Positions 17,917 to 26,545 of a DNA stretch of 64,000 bases are shown piece after piece. The position numbers were made by a program, and so were the translations under genes. The notes below the pieces were generated by a model, which was not told where the DNA came from, did no database searches, and was given only the letters and a program-made list of their open reading frames with translations. Each line of letters starts with the position of its first letter. Position 1 is the first letter of the stretch. Source of the stretch: Paulinella micropora (taxonomy: Eukaryota; Cercozoa; Imbricatea; Euglyphida); assembly GCA_009731375.1 (NCBI GenBank), contig BJOX01000216.1, positions 652,884 to 716,883 of the forward strand, given 5' to 3'.

Positions 17917-18972
17917 TTAGAACAAACTGCCCCCCCGCTCCCCCTTTAGCCCGCGCGAGCGGGCTGTACGTGCGCGCTTGGTGGATGGTGCCAAGGGCGC
18001 GGGGGTAGACAAAAGTACACAGCCGGCGTTGAGTCTCGCGTAATTTAGGGACGCTTGTGGTTCCCAGCGGTCCTTTGCTGCCTTGTAGCTTTCCACCGAG
18101 GCGAGCGCAGAGTCGCCCCAATCGCCGCTACCGCCCGCCACGTACAGCCGCTGTCGGTAGACAAAGGCAGAAGCGCCGGTGCGTGCCTCCCCCAAGCTCG
18201 CCACCGACCTCCACTTGCGGGTCCGGGGGTCGAAGCGTTCGACTACACCTAGCACCTCCTCGTGAGTTGGGGTAAACAGAGTCCCGCCTATGGCATAGAG
18301 ACAGTTGTCCAGAACCGCCGTCGTCAGGTCGTGGCGGGCTCGCTTGAGGCTGGGGGCGAAGAACCACTTGTTCTGCTTTGGGCAATACTTCTCTACCGTC
18401 GTGCAGCTGCTGTCGTCTGTACGTCCACCCACGAGATACAGCTCACCGCCGAGTGCAGCTAAGCGGGCTTCCCGTCGGACTCGGTTAGGGGGACTCAGCG
18501 TTCGCCACTCGTTCTTAGCCTCGTCGTAGACATACAGCGAGGCTTTGCCGGGCGGACTATCCGTGACCACATAGAGCAAACCGTCAAGGGCCACGCCGGT
18601 GAGATCCCCGTACGTCCAGGGCAGGGTCGTTCTGATTTCCCAGCTGCGGCCATACGAGTCGTAGCACTCGACAAGGCGCGACGGGACATAATCAAACGGG
18701 CCTGGTTCCTTAGTGGGAAGGTGGCCCTCGATGCCACCAACGCAAAACAGCTTGCCTCCCACGGTCAGCAAGAGCTGGTCAGCTCTGCCGGTAGGCAGAG
18801 CGAGCTGCGACAGGCCCCACTTGTGCCCGTCAAACACTTCGGCCGAGTTGTTGCCTGGTCCCAAACCACCCAGCACCATCACGCCTCCGGTTTGTCCGCC
18901 GGGTTCGAGGGTGGACGAGGCATCATCGCCGTCGGTAGCAGCAGCTGTCCGTCGGGGCTTGGAACGTGACAT
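17917..18972 (-). CDS. Kelch-repeat protein, 351 aa
   Basis: An ATG frame (MSRSKPRRTAAATDGDD) with no BTB or BACK domain. At least five Kelch blades are visible: LFCVGGIEG near residue 75, a degenerate one near 125, ELYLVGGRTDD near 175, LYAIGGTLF near 225 and LYVAGGSGD near 280. Each is followed by a Tyr/Trp-spaced motif such as VEKYCPKQNKWFFAPSL. Kelch propellers mediate protein binding, often as substrate adaptors for CUL3 ligases. In virus genomes, Kelch proteins lacking BTB also occur. The C-terminal 30 residues are basic and low-complexity, partly encoded by a dispersed hairpin at 17945-17968. A TATA box lies about 45 nt upstream. Confidence 0.85.
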   Translation of the reverse strand: MSRSKPRRTAAATDGDDASSTLEPGGQTGGVMVLGGLGPGNNSAEVFDGHKWGLSQLALPTGRADQLLLTVGGKLFCVGGIEGHLPTKEPGPFDYVPSRLVECYDSYGRSWEIRTTLPWTYGDLTGVALDGLLYVVTDSPPGKASLYVYDEAKNEWRTLSPPNRVRREARLAALGGELYLVGGRTDDSSCTTVEKYCPKQNKWFFAPSLKRARHDLTTAVLDNCLYAIGGTLFTPTHEEVLGVVERFDPRTRKWRSVASLGEARTGASAFVYRQRLYVAGGSGDWGDSALASVESYKAAKDRWEPQASLNYARLNAGCVLLSTPAPLAPSTKRARTARSRGLKGERGGSLF

Positions 18973-19014
18973 GGCTAACAGCAGAGGAGAAAGAGACAGA
19001 GGGGGGGGGGAGAG

Positions 19015-19021
19015 TTTATAT
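19015..19021 (-). promoter_or_regulatory. TATA box for Kelch gene
   Basis: On the minus strand this reads ATATAAA, about 43-49 nt before the ATG at 18972. A G/A-rich leader follows it. Confidence 0.5.
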
Positions 19022-19059
19022 GGATTGCAGAGAGGCAGATAAGAAAAAATAAAACAAAA

Positions 19060-19220
19060 GTTGAGGCCCCCCCCCCTTCCCGAAGATGAAAATCTGCAAA
19101 TTGTGGCATGGGCACAGTGTCCGAGCTTTTGTTCTCCTGGTGCAACAGGGGGGGGGGCGCCCCCCCCCCCTTTGGTCGCACGCGCAGTGTCTTGTGGGGG
19201 GGGGCGCCCCCCCCCTCTTG
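19060..19220. repeat. Pair of G-run/C-run hairpins
   Basis: Two perfect GGGGGGGCGCCCCCCC-type palindromes lie at about 19147-19172 and 19196-19218, separated by a short linker. A comparable pair lies at 31080-31100 and 31134-31156. They sit in divergent intergenic regions and could form very stable stems. Confidence 0.8.
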
Positions 19221-19335
19221 GTTCCTTCTTTTTTTGCGCACTAGTTTTAGTGAGTGATCGTGGCTAGAACTAGAAACTCCTAGCAAAAAAGAGAGAGAGA
19301 GAGAGAGTTGTGTTTTGTGTGGCAAAGTGCTCTAA

Positions 19336-20802
19336 ATGAGAAAAGGTGGACGGCACAACCGCAAGAAGAAAAAGAAGACGAGTAAGAGCCCGGCGGCGTT
19401 TGGGCCTGGGCAGGCTTATGAGCCGGTGGACTTGGGTGGGTTAGCTCAGCTGGCTGTGCTGACAGAGGCGCAGAACAACCGCTATGGTGACAACGACAAA
19501 TTGTATCTCATAGATCACACGACCAGGACGGACCTAATGCTGCGCGGGTTGTGTCCCAGATTGTCGGAGCCGGAGGTCGAGCAAAAGCTTTCGCGCGTGA
19601 GCCTGGAAGTCACGTGTTGTGCCATAAGCCCCACGACTATGAAGACGTTATGCCAAGGCTTCCAGTTGCTACCACGGGTGTTGGCGCAGGTGTTGGCAGC
19701 CACGTGCCGGCGCCCCGCCGGCGCGCTTTCGTCGGAGGACAATGCCTTTTTCTTGGGGCTTTTGCCGCACCAAGACTGGACCGCAGAGCAGCAGCAGAAT
19801 GCGTTTGCGCCGCTGGCCCTAGACATTAAGACGTGTGAGCTGCTGGTCAGGCTTGCTTGCATAGAGCCCATCCGAGTCAGCTTCCGGCACGACCCGACGA
19901 GTATGGAGCGGGGAGTGCTGCTGCCTCCGCAGCACGGCCCGCTGCGGGGGGCTTGCCAACTGAATCTCACTGCCTTTCTGGCCGTAGTCGTTAAGATCTA
20001 CCATAATGTGCAAGCCAACGCGGAGCTGCTGGAAGTGCACGTGAACCTGGCGGAGGATCTGGCGCAGAGAGGGGTGCGACGGGCCTGGGACTGGCTGGCG
20101 CGGAAGACGCCGCCGGGAGAGCAAGCAGACCCTTGGTTCCTAGAGAAGCTGTTGTTTGCTCCGGCTGGCCAGCCCCAGTCCGAAGCGCAGAGGGGATTTG
20201 TCAGCGAGATAGCCGCTTGTTTCCGCGAGGAGGAAAGGCCAAGCTACGGCAAGGCGAAGCTGCTGATGCGCATATTGTGGCAACATCTGCTCTCTCCTCC
20301 CCAGGGTGAGGGCGCTGGTGCGGAGGACTGCCGAAGCGTGGAGTTAAGCCTGTACGTCCCGCAGATCTGCCATTTCTGTGTGCAAAGCAGCACGCAAGAC
20401 TTTTCGAAGCGCGGGGTCCGCGGCCAGGGGCGCTTCTGCGCCGGGGGGCATGCTGCCCCCCGAACCTCTCCCCGCTCTCCATTCCAGCCCGCGCCAGCGG
20501 GCTGGGGCGTCTGCGGTGGTAGGCGTGTCGAGCGAGGCGGACAGTGGCAACCGCGCGGTGCTGGCCCTCGGGGCTTTCCAGAGACAGTTTCTACTGACGG
20601 CTCCTGTCCGACAGCAAAGAGTGGCCGCCAGCCTCCTTCGCCCCGGAGGGCATGCCGGGGGGCATGCTGCCCCCCAAGCCCCCCTGCTCCCCTTGTAGCC
20701 CACGAGAAAGTATTATTCCTTTTATTAAAAACTCGACCTTTGTCTTACTTCTTCTTCTCCCTTTCTTTCTCTCTTGTAAAAGGCAATGCCAAGGGAATTT
20801 AA
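19336..20802 (+). CDS. Unknown protein, C-terminus disrupted by palindrome insertions
   Basis: 488 codons from the ATG at 19336. The N-terminus is strongly basic (MRKGGRHNRKKKKKTSK), a likely nuclear or nucleic-acid-binding signal. Residues 20-365 have natural, Leu-rich helical composition with no recognised domain. A compound palindrome fills 20441-20505. After it this frame becomes Arg/Gly/Pro-rich and runs through 3' UTR-like sequence into the next gene, overlapping its start. A neighbouring frame (+2 relative) gives the natural-looking SEADSGNRAVLALGAFQRQF up to a second partial palindrome and a TAG at 20696-20698. So the true C-terminus was probably in that frame, and the insertion or an indel shifted it. 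Confidence 0.68.
   Translation: MRKGGRHNRKKKKKTSKSPAAFGPGQAYEPVDLGGLAQLAVLTEAQNNRYGDNDKLYLIDHTTRTDLMLRGLCPRLSEPEVEQKLSRVSLEVTCCAISPTTMKTLCQGFQLLPRVLAQVLAATCRRPAGALSSEDNAFFLGLLPHQDWTAEQQQNAFAPLALDIKTCELLVRLACIEPIRVSFRHDPTSMERGVLLPPQHGPLRGACQLNLTAFLAVVVKIYHNVQANAELLEVHVNLAEDLAQRGVRRAWDWLARKTPPGEQADPWFLEKLLFAPAGQPQSEAQRGFVSEIAACFREEERPSYGKAKLLMRILWQHLLSPPQGEGAGAEDCRSVELSLYVPQICHFCVQSSTQDFSKRGVRGQGRFCAGGHAAPRTSPRSPFQPAPAGWGVCGGRRVERGGQWQPRGAGPRGFPETVSTDGSCPTAKSGRQPPSPRRACRGACCPPSPPAPLVAHEKVLFLLLKTRPLSYFFFSLSFSLVKGNAKGI
20441..20505. repeat. Dispersed compound palindrome at a frame change
   Basis: ccggggggcatgctgccccc, a pyrimidine-rich spacer, then ccagcccgcgccagcgggctgg. It marks the point where natural coding moves to another frame. 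A second, partial copy (block only, no full hairpin) follows at 20645-20700. Confidence 0.85.
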
Positions 20803-22364
20803 GTTACCTAGCTCGGACTCTAGCGCTTTAATCCAGTCGTTTCTGGGAATCGATGAAATACCACAGTTTCAAGCCGCCTGGCCCGGCGAATACCGCCGGC
20901 CAGAGTCGAAGGAGTCCAAAGTCGCGCGGCCCAACGACGTGCTAGCGTACCTTTGCGCGGGCGCCAAGGTGGATAACGGAGTGCTGACGGAGATGGTAAG
21001 CGCCGCGAGAAGCTACCGCCGAGATGCGAATAGCCACATTAGATTCACCCCCCTGTGGTCTCCGGCGCCCGGCTCTGCTGCCCGCGGCACATTGACCCCA
21101 GCTGTGTACTGGAGGTCACTGGCAACGACGGTCGCGCTCATCCGGGCCGGGCATCGCGACCGAGTGCTCGCAAGCCTAGTCCTAGCAGCGGACGGCGCGG
21201 GCGTTCCCCCGCGCCGACACTTCACGGTCCTGACCCCGCGCGAAAGTGGTTATTTTCCTTTTAGCTCTGGAGCCTGGCCCCTCGTGAGCATCAGGCATCT
21301 GTGCCTGCACAACCTAACGTTTGAGCTAACAAGGAAGGAGATCTTTAGGATTTGTAACGACAGGGTGGGCGACCTCCGCCTTCTCAAAACCAGGGTGACG
21401 CCCCGGGGGGCGGCCAACTTTTACGTGGCGGACGGCAAGGAGCTTCATACGTGTATTTTCACCATGTGTCCTAGTGACGCAGAGGGCGCACGCCGTAGAC
21501 GCGTGCTCAAGCTGACAATCAGGGACTGCCCAGAATTGAAGCGTGTAGAGGTATCTGCGCCGTTTCCTCGGACCCTAGAACTGTACGTGTGTGCCTGGAA
21601 ATCATTTCCAGGCGTAGATGAGTTGTTTGTGGCTGTCGGGGGGCGGGCGCGCGTTATATTGCAGAATTACCCCGCCAAAAAACTTGGCATTGGCCGCAGC
21701 ACTCAGCCAGGGAGTGTGCCGCTGACAGGCCTAGAGTTAGAGGTGGTTGAGAGCGGCGTGCAAGAAACGAAATTGGATCTAGGCGGCGAGTCGCTGGACA
21801 TTGTTTCTATGCGTTTGAAGCAGTTACCAAAGCTTGAGCGCGTCGAACTGAGCCTTGCCTGTGTTCGGACTCGTCTATTCTCTGCAGACTTTGAGGCCTG
21901 CCTGCGACTATCGAAGCTGGAATTCCCAGAAAAACTTAAATACAAGGGACTCTCGGTTAGCGCCGTGTTTTTAGCATGCCTCCGCCAGCTCCGGCTGCCC
22001 GCCGGCTGGCGGACGACTGGTGGTTGCTACAGCGTGGTTGTCGACAGCTGTGCACAGCTGGAGCACATCGCGCTGGGCGGGCCCGACCTGTCCCGGGCTA
22101 CTGCCGCGGCACCCGCGGCAGTAGCCCGGACGGAGCCTTACCGTATAGTAGACATTCGCGTTGCGAACTGTGCCGGCCTTGTGCGCGTAGACACCAACGA
22201 ATGGGCCGCGGAGTGGAAGAAGGGGACCGCGACCCTCGCCCCAATCCAGCCGCCGGGATCTGGTAGCATGTCGGGCACGGCGCTGCCGAACTTCAGGTTG
22301 ATCATCGACGACTGCCCGAACTTCAGGTTGATCATCGACGACTGCCCGGAGTTAAAGGAAATCT
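20786..22364 (+). CDS. Leucine-rich-like repeat protein, first part (to 10-N gap)
   Basis: The frame begins at the ATG at 20786 (MPREFKLPSSDSSALIQS) and is open to the gap at 22365. The N-terminal 160 residues are helical and could form an F-box-like or other adaptor domain, though no motif is clear. From about residue 170, irregular leucine-rich repeats follow with phrases such as KLTIRDCPELKRVEV and FRLIIDDCP. These resemble the solenoid of giant-virus and plant LRR proteins, which bind protein partners. The segment from 21809 is repeated after the gap at +566 bp with only about three base changes and a 30-bp indel. Collapsing the two gives one continuous frame of about 626 codons ending at 23232, so the gene is probably whole and the duplication an assembly artefact. 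Confidence 0.72.
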
Positions 22365-22920
22365 NNNNNNNNNNGTGTGTTTGAAGCAGTTACCAAAGCT
22401 TGAGCGCGTCGAACTGAGCCTTGCCTGTGTTCGGACTCGTCTATTCTCTGCAGACTTTGAGGCCTGCCTGCGACTATCGAAGCTGGAATTCCCAGAAAAA
22501 CTTAAATACAAGGGACTCTCGGTTAGCGCCGTGTTTTTAGCATGCCTCCGCCAGCTCCGGCTGCCCGCCGGCTGGCGGACGACTGGTGGTTGCTACAGCG
22601 TGGTTGTCGACAGCTGTGCACAGCTGGAGCACATCGCGCTGGGCAGGCCCGACCTGTCCCGGGCTACTGCCGCGGCACCCGCGGCAGTAGCCCGGACGGA
22701 GCCTTACCGTATAGTAGACATTCGCGTTGCGAACTGTGCCAGCCTTGTGCGCGTAGACACCAACGAATGGGCCGCGGAGTGGAAGAAGGGGACCGCGACC
22801 CTCGCCCCAATCCAGCCGCTGGGATCTGGTAGCATGTCGGGCACGGCGCTGCCGAACTTCAGGTTGATCATCGACGACTGCCCGGAGTTAAAGGAAATCT
22901 GCTTACAGCACCTGTTCGTG
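21809..22920. repeat. 566-bp direct duplication across a 10-N gap
   Basis: 21809-22364 and 22375-22900 are nearly identical. Differences seen are gggcgggcc/gggcaggcc, gccggcc/gccagcc, cgccggg/cgctggg, and an extra 30-bp tandem copy (cgaacttcaggttgatcatc..) just before the gap. A further hairpin (ccgggctactgccgcgg..ccgcggcagtagcccgg) lies in each copy. Confidence 0.9.
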
Positions 22921-23232
22921 AAGGGCAGTGGCGGGCTAACGCAGCAGCTGGACGAGATAGAGATAGCGATAACTGGCTGTCCCAAGCTCGAGAAGATCCA
23001 GCTGCCCGGCGGGCTGAGTGCGCGCAGTGCCACCCTGCGCTTGGACAAAGCCCCGGAATTCTTTCATGAGCTCCTGCCCGCCAACTGGCGAATCGACGAA
23101 GAAGTGGAGATCATTCTTCCTTATCTTACGCGGCGCGAGGTCCGTGTGCAGTGTCGGGGCTTACGCATTTTAGTCAGAGGTCTAAGAGCAGGCGGCGGAA
23201 CAGATTCAGAAGACTCTATTACAGATTCTTAA
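22375..23232 (+). CDS. Leucine-rich-like repeat protein, second part (after gap)
   Basis: An open frame from the gap to TAA at 23230-23232, followed at once by AATAAA at 23235. The first 165 codons repeat the sequence before the gap. The remaining 120 codons add further repeats (EIAITGCPKLEKIQLP, SATLRLDKAPEFFHELLP) and an acidic Ser-rich tail. The first residue CLKQLPKLERVE aligns with RLKQLPKLERVE upstream. Read together with 20786-22364 as one gene. Confidence 0.7.
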   Translation: MCLKQLPKLERVELSLACVRTRLFSADFEACLRLSKLEFPEKLKYKGLSVSAVFLACLRQLRLPAGWRTTGGCYSVVVDSCAQLEHIALGRPDLSRATAAAPAAVARTEPYRIVDIRVANCASLVRVDTNEWAAEWKKGTATLAPIQPLGSGSMSGTALPNFRLIIDDCPELKEICLQHLFVKGSGGLTQQLDEIEIAITGCPKLEKIQLPGGLSARSATLRLDKAPEFFHELLPANWRIDEEVEIILPYLTRREVRVQCRGLRILVRGLRAGGGTDSEDSITDS

Positions 23233-23319
23233 CTAATAAAAAAAATCGCCGCTTTTTTCTTGGTCGCGCCTGATCCATAGCGCGGAAGGAGAGAGGGAGA
23301 AGGGGGACAGGAAAGCGCT

Positions 23320-23744
23320 NNNNNNNNNNNNNNNNNNNNNNNNNNNNNNNNNNNNNNNNNNNNNNNNNNNNNNNNNNNNNNNNNNNNNNNNNNNNNNNNN
23401 NNNNNNNNNNNNNNNNNNNNNNNNNNNNNNNNNNNNNNNNNNNNNNNNNNNNNNNNNNNNNNNNNNNNNNNNNNNNNNNNNNNNNNNNNNNNNNNNNNNN
23501 NNNNNNNNNNNNNNNNNNNNNNNNNNNNNNNNNNNNNNNNNNNNNNNNNNNNNNNNNNNNNNNNNNNNNNNNNNNNNNNNNNNNNNNNNNNNNNNNNNNN
23601 NNNNNNNNNNNNNNNNNNNNNNNNNNNNNNNNNNNNNNNNNNNNNNNNNNNNNNNNNNNNNNNNNNNNNNNNNNNNNNNNNNNNNNNNNNNNNNNNNNNN
23701 NNNNNNNNNNNNNNNNNNNNNNNNCCCCCCCCCCCCCCCCCCCC
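23320..23744. other. Assembly gap (N to 23724) and poly-C tract
   Basis: 405 N followed by a C-run. It lies between the two LRR-like genes. Purine-rich sequence precedes it and (GA)n follows at 23800-23825. Confidence 0.95.
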
Positions 23745-23785
23745 TTCCCCCCTTGCGTTCTCTCTCCCCCCCACCCCCCCGCCAA

Positions 23786-23795
23786 GGATATATAG
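23786..23795 (+). promoter_or_regulatory. TATA box
   Basis: ggatatatag lies about 55 nt before the ATG at 23848, followed by a (GA)n leader. Confidence 0.5.
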
Positions 23796-23847
23796 TACAA
23801 GAGAGAGAAAGAGAGAGAGAGAGAGGCAGGTACGACAGGCAGGGCGC

Positions 23848-25287
23848 ATGAACAACGGAGACGATCTTCTCTTGCTTGACGTGGCTCAGCGCTTTCGTGT
23901 GCTTTTTCCAGAGCATGCACGCTCCGTGCAGGAGATTTTGAGTTCAGGCCAGGAGCTTGACGTTCTCGGACGAGAGGACGAGTGTGTCAAAAAGCTCAAG
24001 CGTTACATGGAACGCCCTCCCGCTGCTCCAGCTACCACCGCTGGGGTTAAATCGAGCCCAAACCCCCGCAGGGATTGGCTTATGTTGAAGAGCTTCGGGC
24101 GGGGCTATGGGGCCTATCAGTTCTTGCGTTCAAGACCTGCTAGCCCCTACGCCGAAATCCTGAGGCTGGCACGAGGGTTCCTCGCAACAGAGTGCTCGAC
24201 AGAAGAAGCAGAAGAGTGCCGAGATTTCGAGCGGCATTGCAGCCAAGAGCAAGAGCAAGGCAAGGCCGGCCAAGGCCAGTCAGCTAAGGGTAGGGCCGTG
24301 GCGGTTTCGGAGCAGGCGATCAGCACCTGGCTGAAAAAACCGGGTAAGGGCAGCTCTGTGGTCACGGCCTTTCTAATAGGTGCTCTTTCTTTGCTAGAAG
24401 CTGCCGGAAGGGCTGCCCTGCGCACAGACAGGGGCCGCGCCGCCCCTGCCAGCGCAGGGCAGGCGCGGGCGGGGCTGCCTGCGCTGCCCTGTAGAGACTT
24501 GTGTTTTCACGGGGCTACCCTGAGGTTACCTCGGTTTAAAAATATTGAATTTAATCAGCTCCCGACCAAGAAGCTTTCTTTCCGGAACACTAGCCTTGAT
24601 CTGGGGGGAGAGAATCGACTGAAATTGAACCGCTGCTCGGTGCTTGAAGATTTTGTCTTCAAGCAGTCGACTCCGCGCAGTGGCACCGTGCCGATCCCCG
24701 CCGAGTTCGAAATCGAGTTTCAAGACTGCCACGTCTTGCGAAGCATTTATACCGCCAGTCACAAAAAAACAAATATTGAGGTGACGCTTGTCAACTCTGG
24801 CCAGCTCGGCACGGGGCTGGAGGTCCGTGCAAAGGAAAACCTGAAACTTTCGTTCGACAGCAACTCCGCGCTGGAGGCTAAAATCTCGCTTCAGAGAAAA
24901 ATGAGCAAAAAGCTGGAGTTGCACTACCTCAACAGCGAGAATTTGAGAACGCTAAGTCTTAGTTCCTTGACCCGAGGCCTGGATTGCTTGGTAGTCCGTG
25001 TCCAGAACTGCGAGAGCTTCACAGAGATTAAGCTGTCGCCTAGGCCAGGCTCGAGCATGGCAACCGAGTTCAAGCTGGAAATTGACTCGTGTACGCGTGT
25101 ACAGACGTTTACACTACCGGACGCTTTGCCGGGGGGTGCGAGCGTGACCTTTAACAATTGTCCTTCACTCGCTGACATAGTGCAGCCAGCTGGGCGGCAA
25201 GCCGCTCAGCGGGTCAAAATTGAGGTTACCAATTGTCCAAGCTTTTCCGGCTTGCGCACGCTTTTTAATAATGATTTAGCACTTTAA
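23848..25287 (+). CDS. Leucine-rich-like repeat protein, 479 aa, paralogue of the 20.8 kb gene
   Basis: An ATG frame (MNNGDDLLLLDVAQRFRVLF). The N-terminal 200 residues are helical, with a Glu/Gln-rich patch and an in-frame G+C palindrome at 24432-24490 (AAPASAGQARAGLPALP). From residue about 215, short beta-type repeats follow: FKNIEFNQLPTKKLSFRNTS, LKLNRCSVLEDFVFK, FEIEFQDCHVLRSIY, FKLEIDSCTRVQTFTLP, VTFNNCPSLADIV and IEVTNCPSFSGLRTL. Each has a hydrophobic strand then N/D-x-C-P-x-L, the same signature as the neighbour, so the two are probably old tandem paralogues. They likely serve as a protein-binding scaffold; targets are unknown. Confidence 0.78.
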   Translation: MNNGDDLLLLDVAQRFRVLFPEHARSVQEILSSGQELDVLGREDECVKKLKRYMERPPAAPATTAGVKSSPNPRRDWLMLKSFGRGYGAYQFLRSRPASPYAEILRLARGFLATECSTEEAEECRDFERHCSQEQEQGKAGQGQSAKGRAVAVSEQAISTWLKKPGKGSSVVTAFLIGALSLLEAAGRAALRTDRGRAAPASAGQARAGLPALPCRDLCFHGATLRLPRFKNIEFNQLPTKKLSFRNTSLDLGGENRLKLNRCSVLEDFVFKQSTPRSGTVPIPAEFEIEFQDCHVLRSIYTASHKKTNIEVTLVNSGQLGTGLEVRAKENLKLSFDSNSALEAKISLQRKMSKKLELHYLNSENLRTLSLSSLTRGLDCLVVRVQNCESFTEIKLSPRPGSSMATEFKLEIDSCTRVQTFTLPDALPGGASVTFNNCPSLADIVQPAGRQAAQRVKIEVTNCPSFSGLRTLFNNDLAL

Positions 25288-25344
25288 GTTGCAAAAGCAC
25301 GCACCACATGGACCAATAGAAGTCTTTGACTGTGGTGGTGGTGG

Positions 25345-26442
25345 TCACCTACGCTTCCGACTTGACGTACTTCCAAATCTCGCTTCTTGCAAGACCTCGT
25401 CGAGCCTCGTTAAGAACCCATTTAGCTTGTCTTCGATGCTGGTCATTCTCTTTTCCTGTGCGGAAATTATCTTGTCTAGCTTTGTTTGAAATTGAGAGGC
25501 CTGCGCATCCAACGCCTCATTAAACTCTGCCCGCATTTTGGCCTTCAGCTCGTGAAAGACCCTCTCTTCGAGCGCCGCAAGCCTTTTTTTAGTCCCGCCT
25601 AGGTTCACCGGCTCGGGAGCTGTGTGCTGACGTAGTGCCTGAGGCAGTTGATATTTCAATTCTTTTTTTTCTGCTGCCAACTTTAGTTGTTGCAGCAAAA
25701 GCTGGCGCGCCGGCTTATTTAAGGAAGGTGCACTTTCGGACATTAACGCAGGAATCGAAATTCTGGGCTGATGGCCACGCATGTTTGTTAAGGCTTTGTA
25801 CATGGTTTCGAGCACGACGTCCCCGACTTCTTCCCTTGTAAGCTCGTCGTGCAAAGCGACCTTTATGCCTTGCTGGCTTACTGCGCGTTTTTCTCTTGCG
25901 CCAGGCCTCAAATAAACAGCACCCGGGGTGTCGCCGGTGTCCTTGCTGCCTGGGTGGTAACATGTTAGGGATGGTTCCAGATAGGAAGGGAAAGACAACA
26001 AGCAACTGCCTTTGGTAGCGAGTTCTTTCAGAGATTGATGGAATGACCTAAGGCTCGAGCTTTCTCTGTTCTTTGCAAACGCGAGCAACAGATGCGGATC
26101 ATGATCGCGGTAAGGGTACTTGATTGTGTCATATCCGAGAAACCGGACTCGAAACGCAATTTCCAGCAGGGCGCGGGTAATGTCATCAGACTCGATTTCT
26201 ACTGGAGTGAATTTGTCCTCGTCGTCAGTAGAGAACCCGTCCCCGAATTCGACATACTGCTCCTCGCGTTCTGGAGGTCCAGCACGGCAAATGAATAGTA
26301 TGACGGGGTTTCGGATTAAGAAAAGCGTTTTGGGCTCTTTCTTTTGTTTTGCTACTACTAGAGCCTTCTTGAAAGCTCCGACTGGGAGGGGCTGGAGCTT
26401 CACAAAAACCTTCCCGTCAGAAACCTCCTCGTCGTCTGCCAT
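25345..26442 (-). CDS. Unknown protein with C-terminal coiled coil, 365 aa
   Basis: An ATG frame (MADDEEVSDGKVFVKLQPLP). The N-terminal 230 residues are mixed alpha/beta with an acidic patch (FGDGFSTDDEDKF). Residues about 270-350 are helical with heptad spacing (LAALEERVFHELKAKMRAEF, LDKIISAQEKRM, LNGFLTRLDEVLQEA), so it probably oligomerises. It ends in SSRKRR, a possible nuclear signal. A TATA box lies 19-29 nt upstream. It converges on the LRR-like gene with 57 nt between stops. No family is recognised. Confidence 0.78.
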   Translation of the reverse strand: MADDEEVSDGKVFVKLQPLPVGAFKKALVVAKQKKEPKTLFLIRNPVILFICRAGPPEREEQYVEFGDGFSTDDEDKFTPVEIESDDITRALLEIAFRVRFLGYDTIKYPYRDHDPHLLLAFAKNRESSSLRSFHQSLKELATKGSCLLSFPSYLEPSLTCYHPGSKDTGDTPGAVYLRPGAREKRAVSQQGIKVALHDELTREEVGDVVLETMYKALTNMRGHQPRISIPALMSESAPSLNKPARQLLLQQLKLAAEKKELKYQLPQALRQHTAPEPVNLGGTKKRLAALEERVFHELKAKMRAEFNEALDAQASQFQTKLDKIISAQEKRMTSIEDKLNGFLTRLDEVLQEARFGSTSSRKRR

Positions 26443-26460
26443 GACTTTGTCTTTTTTCTC

Positions 26461-26471
26461 TTTATATATAC
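26461..26471 (-). promoter_or_regulatory. TATA box
   Basis: tttatatatac, which on the minus strand gives GTATATATAAA, directly before the leader of the coiled-coil gene. Confidence 0.6.
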
Positions 26472-26545
26472 AGCCAAGATACCTTCAGCTAAACACAGAT
26501 TTTTTCTTTCCCTCCTTCTTTCCCTCCCCCCCAACTCTAGCCTGA

